In this document: piece by piece, positions 34,409-35,103 of the stretch | How the letters are laid out: each line of letters begins with the position of its first letter | Numbering within the stretch: the first letter of the stretch is position 1 | Assembly: GCA_003331195.1 (NCBI GenBank) | Contig: QOOZ01000023.1 | Location: 1-35,103, forward strand | Length of the DNA stretch: 35,103 nt | Source: Puniceicoccaceae bacterium | Lineage (GTDB): Bacteria > Verrucomicrobiota > Verrucomicrobiia > Opitutales > Coraliomargaritaceae | Reading direction: 5' to 3' | Notes under the pieces: generated by a model | The model's input: the letters and a program-made list of their open reading frames with translations, nothing else | What the model was told of the DNA's origin: nothing | Databases searched by the model: none | Program-made: the position numbers and the translations under genes

Positions 34409-35103
34409 ATGAAAGATCTTCTATTAATGAATCAAAGACCCATGAAATATTTACGCCCTCATTTCAAAGCCTACCTGACACTTATCCTATCCATCAGCGG
34501 TTTTCAGTTGACCTCCATTGCTTCGGAAAAGGATACCTATGATATGTTAGACACTCCAAAAGACGTAAATTCTGTTCCATCCGATGCCGAGGTCACCGCT
34601 TCGGGTCTTGCCTCCCGCGTGCTCACTGCGGGCACTGGCACCGAATCGCCCGTTGCTGCGGACACCGTCACGGTGCACTACAGCGGTTGGACGACCGATG
34701 GAAATCTCTTTGATAGCTCAGTAGAGCGTGGCGAGCCGGCTAGCTTCCCGCTCAATCGCGTAATCAAGGGCTGGACGGAAGGTCTTCAGCTCATGGTCGT
34801 TGGGGAGAAGCGTCGCTTCTGGATTCCTGCCGATCTCGCTTATGGCGAAAACCCTGGCGGCGGTCGTCCCGGAGGCCTGCTAGTTTTTGATGTTGAGTTG
34901 CTCGGTATCGAAAAAGCACCCGAGCCACCCAAGGTGCCCGAAGATGTCGCCGCAATCCCTGCGAGCGCAGAAGTCCGCGAGAGCGGCCTCGCTTCGCGTA
35001 AACTTTCCGATGGAACCGGCAGCGCCCATCCGACCAAGGCCGACATGGTTACCGTGCACTACAGCGGTTGGACAACTGACGGCGAAATGTTCGACAGCTC
35101 GGT
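34409..35103 (+). CDS. Secreted FKBP-type peptidyl-prolyl isomerase with tandem domains, cut by the right edge
   Basis: The frame is open to the window end (231 codons). A signal peptide is visible (KAYLTLILSISGFQLTSIAS), so the product acts in the periplasm or outside. The first FKBP domain reads VTVHYSGWTTDGNLFDSS, FPLNRVIKGWTEGLQLMVVG, WIPADLAYGENPGGG and LLVFDVELLGIE, a full isomerase core. After a linker (KAPEPPKVPEDVAA) a second copy begins (ASRKLSDGTG, VTVHYSGWTTDGEMFDSS) and is cut by the edge. The copies share a 20-base identical run (34673-34692 and 35054-35073), so the duplication may be recent or homogenised. The start is uncertain: ATG codons at 34409, 34427 and 34442 are in frame; the last gives the neatest signal peptide (MKYLRPHFKAYLTL). 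Confidence 0.9.
   Translation, partial: MKDLLLMNQRPMKYLRPHFKAYLTLILSISGFQLTSIASEKDTYDMLDTPKDVNSVPSDAEVTASGLASRVLTAGTGTESPVAADTVTVHYSGWTTDGNLFDSSVERGEPASFPLNRVIKGWTEGLQLMVVGEKRRFWIPADLAYGENPGGGRPGGLLVFDVELLGIEKAPEPPKVPEDVAAIPASAEVRESGLASRKLSDGTGSAHPTKADMVTVHYSGWTTDGEMFDSS

Noticed and set aside
1..35103. tRNA, rRNA, CRISPR array, insertion sequence or prophage
   Set aside because: No cloverleaf-like segment, regularly spaced direct repeats, transposase or integrase, or phage genes were seen when reading both strands; small RNAs cannot be excluded by eye.

Overview
The window is a densely packed bacterial chromosome segment, almost entirely housekeeping genes, from a Gram-negative organism. 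An outer membrane is indicated by an LptD-type LPS exporter; lspA, sigma-54, menaquinone (menB), glycogen (glgB) and proton-translocating transhydrogenase genes are also present. The gene mix, several small proteins I cannot name, and start sites that mostly lack a Shine-Dalgarno sequence suggest a member of the Verrucomicrobiota, possibly a marine Opitutae/Puniceicoccales relative. That placement is inference from gene content and could not be tested here. I saw no insertion sequence, prophage, CRISPR array, tRNA or rRNA, and no gene-free stretch longer than 300 bases.

Layout. 1-1946: a circularly permuted ATP-grasp gene cut by the left edge, divergent from a YgjP-type metallopeptidase gene. 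2000-4777: a membrane PAS protein followed by a hybrid histidine kinase, with a candidate promoter in front. 4947-5835 (minus): yhbY-lspA. 6028-8663 (plus): M20 dipeptidase and hemW. 8763-10480 (minus): a 90-residue protein resembling a kinase N-lobe, coupled by an ATGA overlap to rpoN. 10672-12746 (plus): an A-type Fe-S carrier, then rpsB-tsf behind a hairpin-rich leader and ended by a strong terminator.

12899-20560 (minus) is a nine-gene co-directional run. In transcription order it is pntA part 2, pntB, tsaB, alr, lptD, scpA, two small unknown genes and trxA. Gaps are short throughout. 20590-23094 (plus): glgB-slyX with a terminator. 23186-28976 (plus): menB, an overlapping EEP-family lipoprotein, metG and purH, ended by a terminator that looks bidirectional. 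29083-34327 (minus): three ATGA-overlapped genes (70-residue unknown, DUF983, 314-residue unknown), then a two-repeat M16 peptidase and a 149-residue unknown. From 34409 (plus): a secreted protein with tandem FKBP domains, running off the right edge.

Points most worth a second look: alr has no ATG, GTG or TTG codon upstream of its conserved N-terminus, so it probably starts at ATT just after the in-frame stop of tsaB; the kinase N-lobe-like mini-protein fused translationally to sigma-54; a transhydrogenase operon missing its NAD-binding alpha-1 gene; a perfect 12-bp inverted repeat at the FKBP start; and the rpsB leader hairpins with a repeat-built S2 tail. I did not find a clear new multi-gene system; the candidates are individual oddities inside core genes.
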